A stretch of DNA of 64,000 nucleotides from NCBI GenBank assembly GCA_020796225.1, contig CM036759.1, forward strand, positions 61,412,590 to 61,476,589, given 5' to 3'. The notes beneath the pieces were generated by a model that had not been told where the DNA came from, ran no database searches, and saw nothing but the letters and a program-made list of their open reading frames with translations. Positions 1 to 59,811 of the stretch are shown here, piece by piece. Positions within the stretch are counted from its first letter, which is position 1, and each line of letters starts with the position of its first letter. The stretch comes from Arion vulgaris (lineage: Eukaryota; Mollusca; Gastropoda; Stylommatophora; Arionidae). Both the position numbers and the translations under genes were made by a program.

Positions 1-159
1 TCCTGTTGGCTGCAATCTATACTTCAGCTGATATCATTACTCTCGTTTATCTGATAAAATAGTCATGACATGTAGCTGTTGACAATGTTAATGATCAGTT
101 AGGTTACTTACAAAAAAGTGTAAGTTAATTACTATTTGTATTAAAAAAACTCGTTACAT
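1..159. other. AT-rich sequence, nothing recognised
   Basis: No coding signal, repeat or RNA gene could be recognised here. Confidence 0.4.
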
Positions 160-290
160 ACTGCGAAATATGAAAGCTCAAAGTAACGTATATTGTAGTT
201 TTACAACGCACACACAGAAACAAGGAAAACCGACGTTTCTACCAAAAGGTCTTTTTCAAGCAAAGAATACAAGACAGATTGGGATATAAT
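160..290 (-). repeat. Penelope-like element tail, degenerate
   Basis: The block holds the pieces shared by all tail copies in this window: a TGTAGTTTTAC stretch, then a GACGTTTCTACCAAAAGGTC core, then TTCAAGCAAA. Read on the minus strand it is the decayed hammerhead-like end found beside the Penelope-like ORF at 6338-7201. No ORF is attached, so it is a solo tail or a truncated copy. Confidence 0.55.
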
Positions 291-690
291 TGATTGATAC
301 GATCATTCATCATTGCACTTTATTGAATAACCATGTGTGCTCCTATCACTTTCTTACACTGGAATATCTCAGCAGCAGTGTACAGCACTGGCGAGAGATC
401 ACAATGTAATTTTAAAGATGTTACATTTTTTTAGAATTCTGTTGAAATATTTTTAAAGAAATTTTTCCCGGGCAGCGGTTTTGCAGCTTAGTCTTATCAA
501 TTTTCAACTTTTAATAGTTCTTTTACATGCTCAACTTTAATACAGGACGTCCGTTTTGTCGTCCGTCTCCGATAGGACCAGGAACTCGATCTCACCTGCA
601 CTGAGATAAGCTATCTATGGAAAAATATCCCGATCGTTCCACGCGTCGAACGAACCGAGTACATTTGAAGCGAAAGGCGAACACCTAATC
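291..690 (+). repeat. Dispersed repeat family B, copy 1
   Basis: About 400 bp match the copy at 52341-52765 over most of the length. Shared landmarks in the same order are ATTGATTGAT, AACCATGTGTGCTCC, a GGGCAGCGG block, CTCCGATAGGAC, AACTCGATCTCACCT and AAATATCCCGAT. A partial copy lies at 7550-7670. No protein is encoded. It could be a SINE or a non-autonomous element; the class is unknown. Confidence 0.65.
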
Positions 691-735
691 TTCGCCACCT
701 CAGAGAACCCATTTCTTCGTTAATATCATCTATAT

Positions 736-890
736 CAGGGGCGGCTCGTCATTAAGGGCCAGTGGAGCCCGGCCCACCAATAATCGAAAAGGGGAATAAC
801 TTTCGGAATAGTAAATGCTAAAAAAAAACCTGATATTTCCGAAAATGTGTGTCTGGCCCCACCAAGAAAAATGACCACGAGCCGCCACTG
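736..890. mobile_element. hAT-type MITE, 155 bp
   Basis: The ends are inverted repeats of about 14 bp (left CAGGGGCGGCTCGT; the right end reads CAGTGGCGGCTCGT on the other strand). They are flanked by a perfect 8-bp duplication ATCTATAT at 728-735 and 891-898. An 8-bp duplication and a CAG-GGCGG type end are typical of hAT elements. The body has no coding capacity. It sits at the left edge of a LINE 3' remnant. Confidence 0.8.
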
Positions 891-1145
891 ATCTATATCC
901 ATTTTGAAAACATTGGCAATCAAGGTTCTTCGGGCATATAATGCAAAGAGAAGGTTTAGAACATCTGGTGACAGGTAAATTTCAGGGTAGGAGAGATCGT
1001 GGAAAGCAGAGAGAGAAGAGATGTTGGATGGCCTGACATTATGGTTCGACACAAGATCGACGTCAGAACTGATTACATGCACCAAGCAGAGAGAGATTGT
1101 GGAGAGACACGATCACCTACGGCAACAGCCATGACACTTGATTGA
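891..1145 (+). mobile_element. LINE 3' remnant, family ending in (GAT)n
   Basis: This matches 10180-10590 and 19515-19880 closely (block GGTTTAGAACA, then GGAGAGATCGTGGAAAGCAGA, then GATCACCTACGGCA). In the better copies it encodes the LINE C-terminus with a GHVMRR..LEH motif and a basic stretch. Frames are broken here. The MITE at 736-890 lies directly to its left. Confidence 0.6.
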
Positions 1146-1184
1146 TTGGTACCCTCTGAAATTAAAGTTTTATTACTATTTTGT

Positions 1185-1660
1185 GTGTTTTAGGTGGGCA
1201 GCTAAGCAATAGATGATCAACAGCATTTTTATACCTACTTTGTGTTACCAGAGCCAAACATGGACATTGACCAAAGCGCAGTCACAAAAAATAACTACAT
1301 GTGAAATGCGTTACCTGTGAAAAGTTACCAACAACACAAGAAAAGACAGAATCACCCACATCAGCATAAGAAAGAAAGTTGGCACAAAACTGTGCTTGAA
1401 TTACATAGATAAAGAAGGAAGTGGTTTGGTCACTTAATAAGAATGCATCCAAACTCCACAGTATACAGAGTCTTCTACAACAGAACATCGGGAAAGAAGG
1501 CAAGGGAAGACCACGGAAAAGATGGTTAGATGGCGTAGCAGAATCCTCTGAAAGAGCAAAATTAACAATCACACAAGCCACCAGAACAGCGCAAGATAAA
1601 AACAGAAAACCACGACACTGGGCAACGTGACGACAGCAGTGTGACGACAAAAGAAGAAGA
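1185..1660 (+). mobile_element. LINE C-terminal remnant, family with IEKQ-KWFGHL motif
   Basis: Broken frames give the segment NNIFIPTLCYQ-QTWTL..MRCL followed by YIEK..KWFGHLIRMHPNSTVY, the region downstream of the reverse transcriptase. Similar copies lie at 22760-23400, 30395-31440, 33497-34130, 50738-51300, 53255-53725 and 57580-57770. Stops and frameshifts show it is dead. Confidence 0.65.
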
Positions 1661-1770
1661 AGGTGGGCGTTTTATTGTGCTGGCTTGCCACATCAATTAT
1701 TTAACTTGTATAATTTGTGAGGGCCTATTGTCTGGAGACAGATGTTTTCCGTATTTCAATTGATAATATT

Positions 1771-2210
1771 CATTTCGATCTCTGATGGTGTATTGTATGG
1801 TATTATTGTGCATTTCGATCTCTGATGGTGTATTGTATGGTATTATTGTGCATTTCGATCTCTGATGGTGTATTGTATGGTATTATTGTGCATTTCGATC
1901 TCTGATGGCGTATTGTATGGTATTATTGTGCATTTCGATCTCTGATGGTGTATTGTATGGTATTATTGTGCATTTCGATCTCTGATGGTGTATTGTATGG
2001 TATTATTGTGCATTTCGATCTCTGATGGTGTATTGTATGGTATTATTGTGCATTTCGATCTCTGATGGTGTATTGTATGGTATTATTTTGCATTTCGATC
2101 TCTGATGGTGTATTGTATGGTATTATTGTTCATTTCGATCTCTGATGGTGTATTGTATGGTATTATTGTTCATTTCGATCTCTGATGGTGTATTGTATGG
2201 TATTATTGGG
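1771..2210. repeat. Minisatellite, 40-bp unit, 11 copies
   Basis: The unit begins CATTTCGATCTCTGATGGTG and repeats every 40 bp with very few differences. The copies are nearly identical, so expansion is recent. A short + ORF across its end is a by-product of the repeat. Confidence 0.95.
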
Positions 2211-2264
2211 TTGGCGAGTTCAAATCTTTATGTTAGTTCTTTTCTTGGCTGCACTAGTCCAGAT

Positions 2265-2900
2265 AGTTTGGAATATCATTATTGCACTCCGGGTGTGTCC
2301 ATAGATGGGCCTATTTTCACTTCAGTTATCAGATGACTATCAACATAGTACTCCGGACATGTCCATAGGTGCTCCGACCCCCCACCCCCATAAATCCAGC
2401 AGCGTCCAGCGGCCCAACGCGCAGGTTCGATGGTGATCAATCAATCTCTTTGCATATTTGGTATGTCGTTCTTTTCGGGCTGTACCAATACTGATAGACA
2501 TCTCTCTCAGTCTGATCAGCGAGTGGAACTCACAACCCTGAAACTCTTCTGTTCGAAACGACTCTCTCATTGCGTTAAGAATGTCATTTCGGTCCATTTC
2601 AGCTCCCTAGTATATCATAGCCATGCCAGCCAATATATCAGATCACTCATTACTCCTGACTCCTGCGTGCCCGGGAACAAAAATGAAGGTTATTTCTCTG
2701 ATCCCTATCTGTACCAGTACCTCCAACCAGTTTCGTATCACCATTCCTGTTTCAATTTTACGAATCATACTCATGGAGTCACTGAGTATAAAAACATGAG
2801 AGAAGTTATGAGATGCCAACCACGCCACTGCCTCTGTAACCACCCATACCTCCATTGCAATTGCGTGCGATAACTTTTCTAAAAGGGGACTAGGTTAAGA
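2265..2900 (-). mobile_element. LINE fragment with RNase H domain, 3' end
   Basis: Minus-strand frames show the second half of an RNase H domain: ILSDSMSMI with the catalytic DS pair, then FVPGHAGVRSNE, then a C-terminal zinc-ribbon-like tail. The same 3' motif (on +, GGACATGTCCATAGGTG) occurs at 21365-21400 and 38690-38720, and inverted at 23700-23740. The protein is split across frames. Two 3' ends are present side by side (about 2265 and 2345), suggesting overlapping insertions. Confidence 0.7.
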
Positions 2901-3054
2901 AACAAGGCAATTTAGCAAGGATACTTTTACCGTTCACAGATTACCTCTTTCGAGAGAGCTTTGCAATGTCCATAGTTTCGTCTAACATTATTGCTAGACA
3001 AAAAATGCATTATTAAGTACGACTTAACCTCATACAGAATGACATCATCAACAC

Positions 3055-3555
3055 ATTCAATGATGTAGTTTTGAATTATGTTGGAGGTTTCTTTAAACCC
3101 ATTCAATGATGTAGTTTTGAATTATGTTAGAGGTTTCTTTAAACCCATTCAATGATGTAGTTTTGAATTATGTTGGAGGTTTCTTTAAACCCACTCAATG
3201 ATGTAGTTTTGAATTATGTTGGAGGTTTCTTTAAACCCACTCAATGATGTAGTTTTGAATTATGTTGGAGGTTCCTTTAAACCCATTCAATGATATAGTT
3301 TTGAATTATGTTGGAGGTTTCTTTAAACCCACTCAATGATGTAGTTTTGAATTATGTTGGAGGTTTCTTTAAACCCACTCAATGATGTAGTTTTGAATTA
3401 TGTTGGAGGTTTCTTTAAACCCACTCAATGATGTAGTTTTGAATTATGTTGGAGGTTTCTTTAAACCCACTCAATGATGTAGTTTTGAATTATGTTGGAG
3501 GTTTCTTTAAACCCACTCAATGATGTAGTTTTGAATTATGTTGGAGGTTCCTTTA
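3055..3555. repeat. Minisatellite, 46-bp unit, about 11 copies
   Basis: The unit contains CAATGATGTAGTTTTGAATT and GGAGGTTTCTTTAAACCC. Copies differ by occasional single bases (CATTC/CACTC, TTTC/TTCC). Confidence 0.95.
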
Positions 3556-3559
3556 CATA

Positions 3560-4095
3560 ATATCGTTGCAGTAGTGCGACGCAAATTTTGAGAAATATTA
3601 ATGCTGTTTAATCAGTATTTTTATTTTATGCTTTTAATTAGATGAAATTTATTAAATGGACATTTAATTCAAATTAGAATAACTGTAATGTCTTCACGCT
3701 TGGGGAACAAGCTGGTCCTACTAGTCTAGAGGGCGTCACGCCACTGCAATCCATTGTCAAGCTACGTGTAGTTGTCGCGTAGGCCCAAAGTTCTTGCAAG
3801 TGAGCCCCGCTGGCCTTTCTTATTATTTTTCCCCCTGAGCGTGCTAAAAAAGCCCACGCACAGCACTGTTGGTGAATGACGTAACCATCGGTGTAAATAA
3901 CTACACCTGTTTCATGACGTTGTGATTCAAAGGAGGCATCAACTTCCGTGTTTAATTAGTGATGGATTATTTCGTTCACAGTTTTTATTAATGTATGTAA
4001 TGACTGTAAAAGCAGTCTGAAATTGGGGTGGCACAACAATCCATTCCTCTCGTGGTTCAATTCCGGACGGTTCACATATTTTCCGATGGGTACCT
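3560..4095. other. Unassigned sequence
   Basis: About 540 bp with no recognised gene or repeat. There is no convincing exon in any frame. Confidence 0.4.
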
Positions 4096-4343
4096 TCCGC
4101 CTGACTTAGCCATGATCTGCCTCTCCTGAGTCTACATCCTGTCTCCTGAGTTCTTCATGAAGGGGATGGCCCTTGTTTGAATTGATTTTTAGATAAGACC
4201 GAACCCTCCAAGTTTCAATTGTGTAAGCAATAGCTGGGAGGTCCAGAAGGAATCTCATTATCACTCCTGGTGTATCACAGAATGATGTGCATAGCCTCAT
4301 TCTGAATTCTTCCAAGTCTCACTGTTTGCGTAGGAATAATCGT
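4096..4343 (-). mobile_element. LINE fragment, C-terminal side of reverse transcriptase
   Basis: The minus frame shows PGVIMRFLLDLPAIAYTIET followed by KGHPLHEEL. These correspond to the EAMRYVLGLPTIATRHK and NHPLH stretches in the better copies at 17889-19354 and 24544-25778. It is truncated on both sides and abuts the 84-bp minisatellite. Confidence 0.65.
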
Positions 4344-5192
4344 TAAGATAGCCAGATAATTGTTCCTATCTTCTTCACAGTGTCACTAACAGCGTCCAGC
4401 GACTAACCCTACCAGTTCGATGTCAATTAAAGATAGCCAGATAATTGTTCCTATCTTCTTCACAGTGTCGCTAACAGCGTCCAGCGACTAACCAACCAGT
4501 TTGATGTCAATTAAAGATAGCCAGATAATTGTTCCTATCTTCTTCACAGTGTCGCTAACAGCGTCCAGCGACTAACCAACCAGTTCAATGTCAATTAAAG
4601 ATAGCCAGATAATTGTTCCTATCTTCTTCACAGTGTCGCTAACAGCGTCCAGCGACTAACCAACCAGTTCAATGTCAATTAAAGATAGCCAGATAATTGT
4701 TCCTATCTTCTTCACAGTGTCGCTAACAGCGTCCAGCGACTAACCAACCAGTTCAATGTCAATTAAAGATAGCCAGATAATTGTTCATATCTTCTTCACA
4801 GTGTCGCTAACAGCGTCCAGCGACTAACCCTACCAGTTCGATGTCAATTAAAGATAGCCAGATAATTGTTCCTATCTTCTTCACAGTGTCGCTAACAGCG
4901 TCCAGCGACTAACCAACCAGTTCAATGTCAATTAAAGATAGCCAGATAATTGTTCCTATCTTCTTCACAGTGTCGCTAACAGCGTCCAGCGACTAACCCT
5001 ACCAGTTCGATGTCAATTAAAGATAGCCAGATAATTGTTCCTATCTTCTTCACAGTGTCGCTAACAGCATCCAGCGACTAACCTACCAGTTCAATGTCAA
5101 TTAAAGATAGCCAGATAATTGTTCCTATCTTCTTCACAGTGTCGCTAACAGCGTCCAGCGACTAACCCTACCAGTTCAATGTCAATTAAAGA
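4344..5192. repeat. Minisatellite, about 84-bp unit, 10 copies, LINE-derived
   Basis: The unit contains AGATAGCCAGATAATTGTTC and GTCCAGCGACTAACC. On the minus strand the unit carries the LINE C-terminal stretch that reads QHRTG..RW in intact copies (compare 23650-23700). The sequence to its right continues as LINE. The array is therefore an amplified LINE C-terminal segment. Confidence 0.9.
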
Positions 5193-6140
5193 GTCTACGC
5201 ATATACCTGTTGTGTTGAATTTGTCTGGCCACTCCAATCTTCAATCAAACTTCTTACAATTGAGCAGTTGGCCATGATTCGTTTAGATTAAAATCCTCTT
5301 TGATGCCACACTCTATGAGGACGTTCAGAATGTCAGCACTGTATACTGGCTGACAACCCTCCCCCTCTCCCCGACATGGTGACAGGGCCAGCCAGTCTGT
5401 CTGCTTTGTCATTACCATCAACCCCCATGTGCCCCGGAACGAAGATGAATTGTAATTCTACGAATTGTTGATGTTTGTAGTGATTCAGTCCATTGTCTGC
5501 GCACCGAAGCAGTCTCGATCTTCTGGATTATACTCAATGGATCACTCAAAATACACTCAAGACTGTAGTTTTATGACTCATGCGAGAGTAGTGCCGTACT
5601 CACCGCCAGTATTTCCATTGTCCCGCTACTTGTTATAATACTAAATGCACCATTGGCTTGTTCGGTCCCGCTACTTGTTATAATACTAAATGCACCATTA
5701 GCTTGTTCGGTCCCGCTACTTGTTATAATACTAAATGCACCATTAGCTTGTTCGGTCCCGCTACTTGTTATAATACTAAATGCACCATTAGCTTGTTCGG
5801 TCCCGCTACTTGTTATAATACTAAATGCACCATTAGCTTGTTCGGTCCCGCTACTAGTTATAATACTAAATGCACCATTAGCTTGTTCGGTCCCGCTACT
5901 TGTTATAATACTAAATGCACCATTAGCTTGTTCGGTCCCGCTACTTGTTATAATACTAAATGCACCATTAGCTTGTGTGATCTTTCTGTCGTATTAGCTT
6001 TCGGAGAAGGCCCATTCGGACATTTTGTGAACAATTACCGGTCCATCCGTGTAGATCCCAACGTCACCCTCATTACAATTTTCATTAATGATGGCATTAG
6101 TGTCTGTATCCACCGCCACATTCCTTTCTCTGCAAGATTT
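5193..6140 (-). mobile_element. LINE fragment with RNase H domain, interrupted by a minisatellite
   Basis: Reading the minus strand from about 6060, the frame gives GIYTDGP (first RNase H aspartate). The array at 5622-5976 follows, then TMEILAV (catalytic glutamate) near 5605, then FVPGHMGVDGND near 5420. This is the order TDG - E - GH expected of a LINE RNase H. It is the same family as 17889-19354, but truncated and with the tandem array inside the domain. Confidence 0.75.
5622..5976. repeat. Minisatellite, 45-bp unit, 8 copies, inside an RNase H domain
   Basis: The unit starts CCCGCTACTTGTTATAATAC and repeats exactly every 45 bp. On the minus strand, in the RNase H frame, each unit is 15 open codons reading GAFSIITSSGTEQAN. 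The last unit runs into the genuine GTMEI of the LINE. The amplification is therefore in frame. The two + strand ORFs seen here are shadows. Confidence 0.95.
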
Positions 6141-6209
6141 TAAAGAAATTATGTTGTAATATTTTTTAAATATTCACAAAACAGATGAGACTGCAGTAAA
6201 ACTATTTGA

Positions 6210-6337
6210 TTGGCAAACACGTAATCACAAAGTACTGTAGTTTTACAAATTACACAAACAATGACAAAATACAGCAACGTTTCGACCAACAAGGCCTTTA
6301 TCAAGCAAACGAACAACAGGAGTGACAAATTTTAAAA
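6210..6337 (-). repeat. Penelope-like element tail, left inverted copy
   Basis: About 125 bp are an almost perfect inverted copy of 7421-7549. It carries CAGCAACGTTTCGACCAACA and CCTTTATCAAGCAAACGAAC. Read on the minus strand it has a hammerhead-like core (TTGATAA, a GGCC/GGTC stem, then GAAAC). Confidence 0.85.
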
Positions 6338-7201
6338 ATGATTCTCCTTTATACTTCTTCCCATCCCCGGGTTTGTCGTGACTCTTTGCCATTCTCGCAG
6401 CTCTTGCGCCTTCGTCGCCTTTGTAGCGAGGACGATGATTTTCTTGAGAGAGCTCGCGAGATGCTTGATTTCTTTCGCAGGCGCCTATACCCGAGAGGGT
6501 GCTTGTCTGGGCTATGCATCGAGTTCAGAAAATCACTCGCCAGCAGGCCCTCACCAGCCAGCATAGGACCACTAACTCTGAGAGAGTAAAACTAATCTTA
6601 ACTTTCCACCCCCATAGTTCACTGATGAAAAGGTTTTATTCCGTCATCTGTCTATCCTTAAGTCAGATCCTGAGACCGTTCTGTCTTCCCCAACTATCCT
6701 TTGGTGGCTTACAGACGGGACAGAAATCTTAAGGATATGTTGGTACACAGTCGCCTTAAGTCCAATATCCAGACTCATTTTGGCACTGTTCAGTGTGGCC
6801 GTCGGCGTTGCAACACGTGTGCTTATGTGATACAGACGCGTACTGTATCTTTTACTTTAGCCACGTTTCTTATTGACGATGGTTTCACATGCGAGTCCCT
6901 TAATCTTATCTATGCCATTATCTGTAAGCGGTGCAACAAGGCTTATATCGGCGAGACAGGCAAGAGGCTCAGTGACCGATTCGCCCAACACTTGCGCGAC
7001 ATACGCCAATGCTCTGTGACCCCTGTAGCCACCTATTTCAATGATACTGGCCATTTAGGAGCTCACGATGTCCAGGTCACAGCCATCCGATCGTGTTCCT
7101 CGGATGATCGCAGTCGATTTGCTCTGGAGAATCGGTTGATTTCTTTGTATGGTACCTTGCGACCACGTGGGCTCAACGTATTACATTCCTATGCTTCTTA
7201 G
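6338..7201 (+). pseudogene. Penelope-like retroelement ORF, 3' part with GIY-YIG endonuclease
   Basis: This is the 3' half of a Penelope-like element protein. Frame pieces at 6338-6589, 6499-6732 and 6701-7201 succeed each other through frameshifts. The first two match the thumb region after the reverse transcriptase (LLRLRRLCS..DF, then ILTFHPHSS). The third (166 residues) has RDRNLKDMLVHSRL, a Cys cluster CGRRRCNTC, and the GIY-YIG signature LIYAIICKRCNKAYIGETG followed by RLSDRFAQHL and a late ENRLI glutamate. The GIY-YIG nuclease nicks target DNA during retrotransposition. The RT core is absent, so the copy is 5'-truncated and dead. Inverted tails flank it on both sides. Confidence 0.85.
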
Positions 7202-7420
7202 TACTTTCTCTTCCCATGCCTTGTAATCTATATGGGTATATGTTGCATGTATTCAAGTTATATATTTACTAGATTTTTCATTGTTTCTCTTTCGTTCTAT
7301 TTCTAGTTTTTATGTGTGTTTTTGTGTTACATTTATTTCGTTGTTCGTTTTTATTCCCAGATTTTCGTTTTTATTTCCAGATTTTCATTAGAAACGTTTG
7401 TTTTTGGTCGTCCATTTGTT

Positions 7421-7549
7421 TTTTAAAATTTGTCTCTCCTGTTGTTCGTTTGCTTGATAAAGGCCTTGTTGGTCGAAACGTTGCTGTATTTTGTCATTGT
7501 TTTTGTAATTTGTAAAACTACAGTACTTTGTGATTAGGTATTTTGCCAA
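7421..7549 (+). repeat. Penelope-like element tail with hammerhead-like motif, right copy
   Basis: This follows the GIY-YIG ORF directly and mirrors 6210-6337. The stretch GCTTGATAAAGGCCTTG, then TTGGTCGAAACGTTGC, has the layout of a hammerhead ribozyme. Position C3 of the CUGAUGA box is U and the later G is A, so self-cleavage is doubtful. Confidence 0.8.
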
Positions 7550-7670
7550 TATTTTTTAACGAATTTTGCCCGGGCAGCGGTTTTGCAAACTAGTCTTATC
7601 GATTTTCAACTGCCAATAATACTGCCTCCTGTATGTCCTCCCTAGAAAGGAATGCTGGCCCATTTTAAAA
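7550..7670 (+). repeat. Dispersed repeat family B, partial
   Basis: The block around GCCCGGGCAGCGGTTTTGCA and CTTATCGATTTTCAACTGCC matches 460-540 and 52540-52600. The remainder of the family is missing. Confidence 0.55.
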
Positions 7671-8279
7671 AAAAATGCTTACAAAATTTTTTCCCAATGT
7701 TCTTCTTCTTCTTCGATCGTTCTAGGCCTGTTTTAATCATTCTCATTGTGATATATAAACAGCCACACATCAGAACGTGATGTACGTGCACCAGCCTTCA
7801 GCACCTATTGGAGCCCAGTTGCTTATCCTTCGGTGGGGTGTTCGTTTTCAGCCAGCTTTTGATTTACTAGGGTGAGCTTTCCTTAGGATTCGATCAGCTT
7901 TGCCGTATTTTTGGGCTTTGTGATCTACGCCGGGACAGTGAGTTACGCTGTTTATGCCCGTTCTGACTGAGAAATATTTCTCGGGGCTTGTAAGCTTATC
8001 CTCTGACGGCGTCTTACTCGTATAAGACACCGTGTAAAGTATCGGCCTTCGCCAATGTTCAGACCCGAACTTCCTGTTTGATCCGTACATTGTCGGCCTT
8101 GCTTTACCGTACATTTTTAGTTTGATCCGGGGAAGGAACATTCTCAGCCTCTTCTAGACGCGTATTGGTACGTGGCAATTTGCAATTAACCTCGAAAGCA
8201 CTGGCATGGGGCCGAGTACAAACAATGTAGAGGGTCGTTTCAGTCGGCACTATCAGCGTAACTGAGGATTTTGCGCTCG
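7671..8279. other. Unassigned GC-richer sequence
   Basis: About 600 bp without a recognised gene. Composition is clearly richer in G and C than the surroundings, and short minus-strand ORFs show no domain. It is probably part of a transposon whose coding region is not here. Confidence 0.35.
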
Positions 8280-9110
8280 CCGCCATCACCCGCCCCAGTT
8301 ATTCCGGGGATGTTAGTTACGACTGCAATCGAACCTTGCCCGGTTGCCCCAAGGCTGGCAGTTCCGTTAGGCATCACCAACCTCAGTTCTTCCGGGGTGT
8401 TAATTTTAATCGCACAGTACCTTGCACGGTTTTCCCAGGGCGGGTAGTTTCGTTATGCACTAAACGCAACTTGTTCTTTTGCGCTCGGCAAACCTTGCCC
8501 AGTACATGTATCTGCACCGGGCTACCAATGCGGGGTCAGCTGCAATCTTCTCTCGCACCAACACGAGGGTAGACTTTTATTCGTTACGGTCCTGTCTTAT
8601 TTATTTTTGCCGACGGGCTGGCAATGTTTGCCCCCCTCCTCAGGGCTTCGAGCTTCTCCCTACGTGGGCATACGTTTGGTCACTGGATGCACCTCTCATC
8701 CATGTCTGAGACGTTTCGTTGCTGTTCCTTTGCGTTCAGGGACTTGGGCAATATCTTGTTGGACATCGGTCAGGAGATTTGTGCATTTTCTTTGTATGTA
8801 TCTTTATCGTGTTTCCGTACTTGCACTGCTACCCCTACCAGTAGTTTTCTCTCCCCGATCCCTGCCCCTCTTAGCCAGACCGGAACCATAGTCTGTTTCC
8901 AGGGTCACCGAGTGGAGGTTGGGGGCAGGGTCTTGGTTAGCGCGCCCCTCGCTAACCCTGGCTCATGTTACCACCATGACCTCATGAGCCTTTGACCCCT
9001 TCCCAATGTTCTAAATTATATCAGGGATCCTCGCAGTTGCTACGGAGTTCGTGCACTGTCGTTGAGATCTTCCTGTGGAAGAAAGAGATTGGCCTTGCAT
9101 GGTTACTCAC
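8280..9110. repeat. Dispersed repeat family E, probable transposon non-coding end
   Basis: Two roughly 115-bp imperfect copies of a block containing TTCCGGGG and CCTTGC follow one another at 8290-8520. The right part (TTGACCCCTTCCC, ATCCTCGC, GCTACGGAGT, CGTGCA) recurs in order at 19170-19300, inside the distal end of the LINE on the minus strand. A second part (TTAGCCAGAC, GTCTGTTTCCAGGG) recurs at 57910-57950. This suggests it is an element end rather than a host gene. Confidence 0.45.
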
Positions 9111-9119
9111 CGAAGCGCA

Positions 9120-9552
9120 ATGATGATGTTCCTATCAACTCCTATCAATCAATAAATCAATCGTATATATTACCAGAGAACTTCACTAACAAAAGTTTTG
9201 TGTATATACATATTACCCGGATCGAGAACTTCACTAAAGTTAGTTTTGTTTACCCCGAGAATTTCACATACCTGTTTACCATTCGCGTTTCCATTTGATA
9301 ATAATTTTGTTTCGCATAATTCCAAACTTTCCAATAATTTTTTTATTTCCCATTTACCTACACGATCATCCAAGCGTACATACAATTGAACAATTCAAAA
9401 CTCGACAAGCTATATATCTACGGATCAATTAATAAGTAACATACATTGCCTTGACCGTGACCTATTTAGTGCCTACTTAATAAATAAGTCAAACACCACG
9501 CGAAATTTAACACTTCTTCTGCCCGGCTGCTAGAATTCACATCTATGCTAAA
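9120..9552 (+). promoter_or_regulatory. 5' region of the KMO gene
   Basis: About 430 bp lie between the last recognisable repeat and the KMO start codon. No TATA box at a convincing distance or other core promoter motif was found. Three loose copies of a GAGAACTTCACTAA / AGTTTTGT block lie at 9174-9265. An upstream ATG at 9545 opens a three-codon frame that stops at 9554-9556, overlapping the real start, and could act as a very short upstream ORF. The transcription start is not visible. Confidence 0.4.
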
Positions 9553-58933
<49,381 letters not shown>

Positions 58934-59129
58934 GTCAGTGTCCTATTATTTTGTGTTTCTTCACTTGATGAGATGGGTTGCCAAGAGTTACATTGAATTG
59001 TTTGTATTATATTTAGTCTTCTTCTTCTTCTTTGCTTTTGTTCTTTACGACCAACTTTAATCACTCTTGTGATATGTTTGATCTTTGCCAAGAACGTGTA
59101 TACGTTGCACATTGGTTTGGTAGGCCCCT

Positions 59130-59280
59130 AAACGCATAGACTTCTACACATTTAGGACATGTGCATCCGATTTCAGCCAAAACCTCCTTAGTCGCCTCTT
59201 ACGACATGCGTGGCAGGTAACAGTGTTTCTATTCTTCACACCCTAAATTTGGGCCCCGGTAACCACTCGGGCGTATTATA
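59130..59280 (-). mobile_element. SINE family D, minus copy
   Basis: AACCTCCTTAGTCGCCTCTT, ACGACATGCGTGGCAGGTAA, GGTAACCACTCGGGCGTA. Twin of 44285-44420. Confidence 0.8.
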
Positions 59281-59284
59281 TTTA

Positions 59285-59810
59285 GTCCATTCTTGGTTGT
59301 TTGGGTTGATAGCAGGTCAGATGGTTATGTCTTGGATTTTTTGTTTTTGTATCAGGTCAGAAGGTTAACTGATTTGCTACAGAGTTTTTTTAGCCTCCCG
59401 ATGAAATTACTTTCTTAGTTAAAAAAAAATGCACTCGTAGCAAAACTAAAAGATTGTTTCTATGATTTATTATATATCAAATTGAAGACAAATATATGTA
59501 GTTTCATAAATTATTTACTGTATTAGCAAATAAAATTCAGTGTTAACTATACAGGAAACATATTAGCATTCATTAAAAATAAAATTTAAATTGGTAGAAC
59601 AAAAATCCAACTTATGAAGTGTCTTGATGAACAATAGGTTAAATAAACAAGTCCGACTAATTTCTTTATATTGGTAATCCATTTATGAATACATAAACAT
59701 CAAGAAAATTGTGAATGGATGCATTGTTTATTAACTATTTCCAAACTAGCATCATGACTATTCATGAAAAATCTATAGTTTTCTTTTGTTCACAGGGTAT
59801 CATAGAATGA
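59285..59810. other. Intron 12, AT-rich, nothing recognised
   Basis: No repeat or exon signal was found. In particular there is no block resembling the next KMO exon. Confidence 0.4.
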
Positions 59811-59811
59811 A

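Noticed and set aside
5653..6143. Two overlapping + ORFs of 114 and 161 codons with repeated peptides
   Set aside because: They are shadows of the 45-bp array. The real reading direction is the minus-strand RNase H frame.
6701..7201. Host GIY-YIG nuclease gene
   Set aside because: The upstream frames match the Penelope-like RT thumb region and inverted element tails flank it, so it is a transposon remnant.
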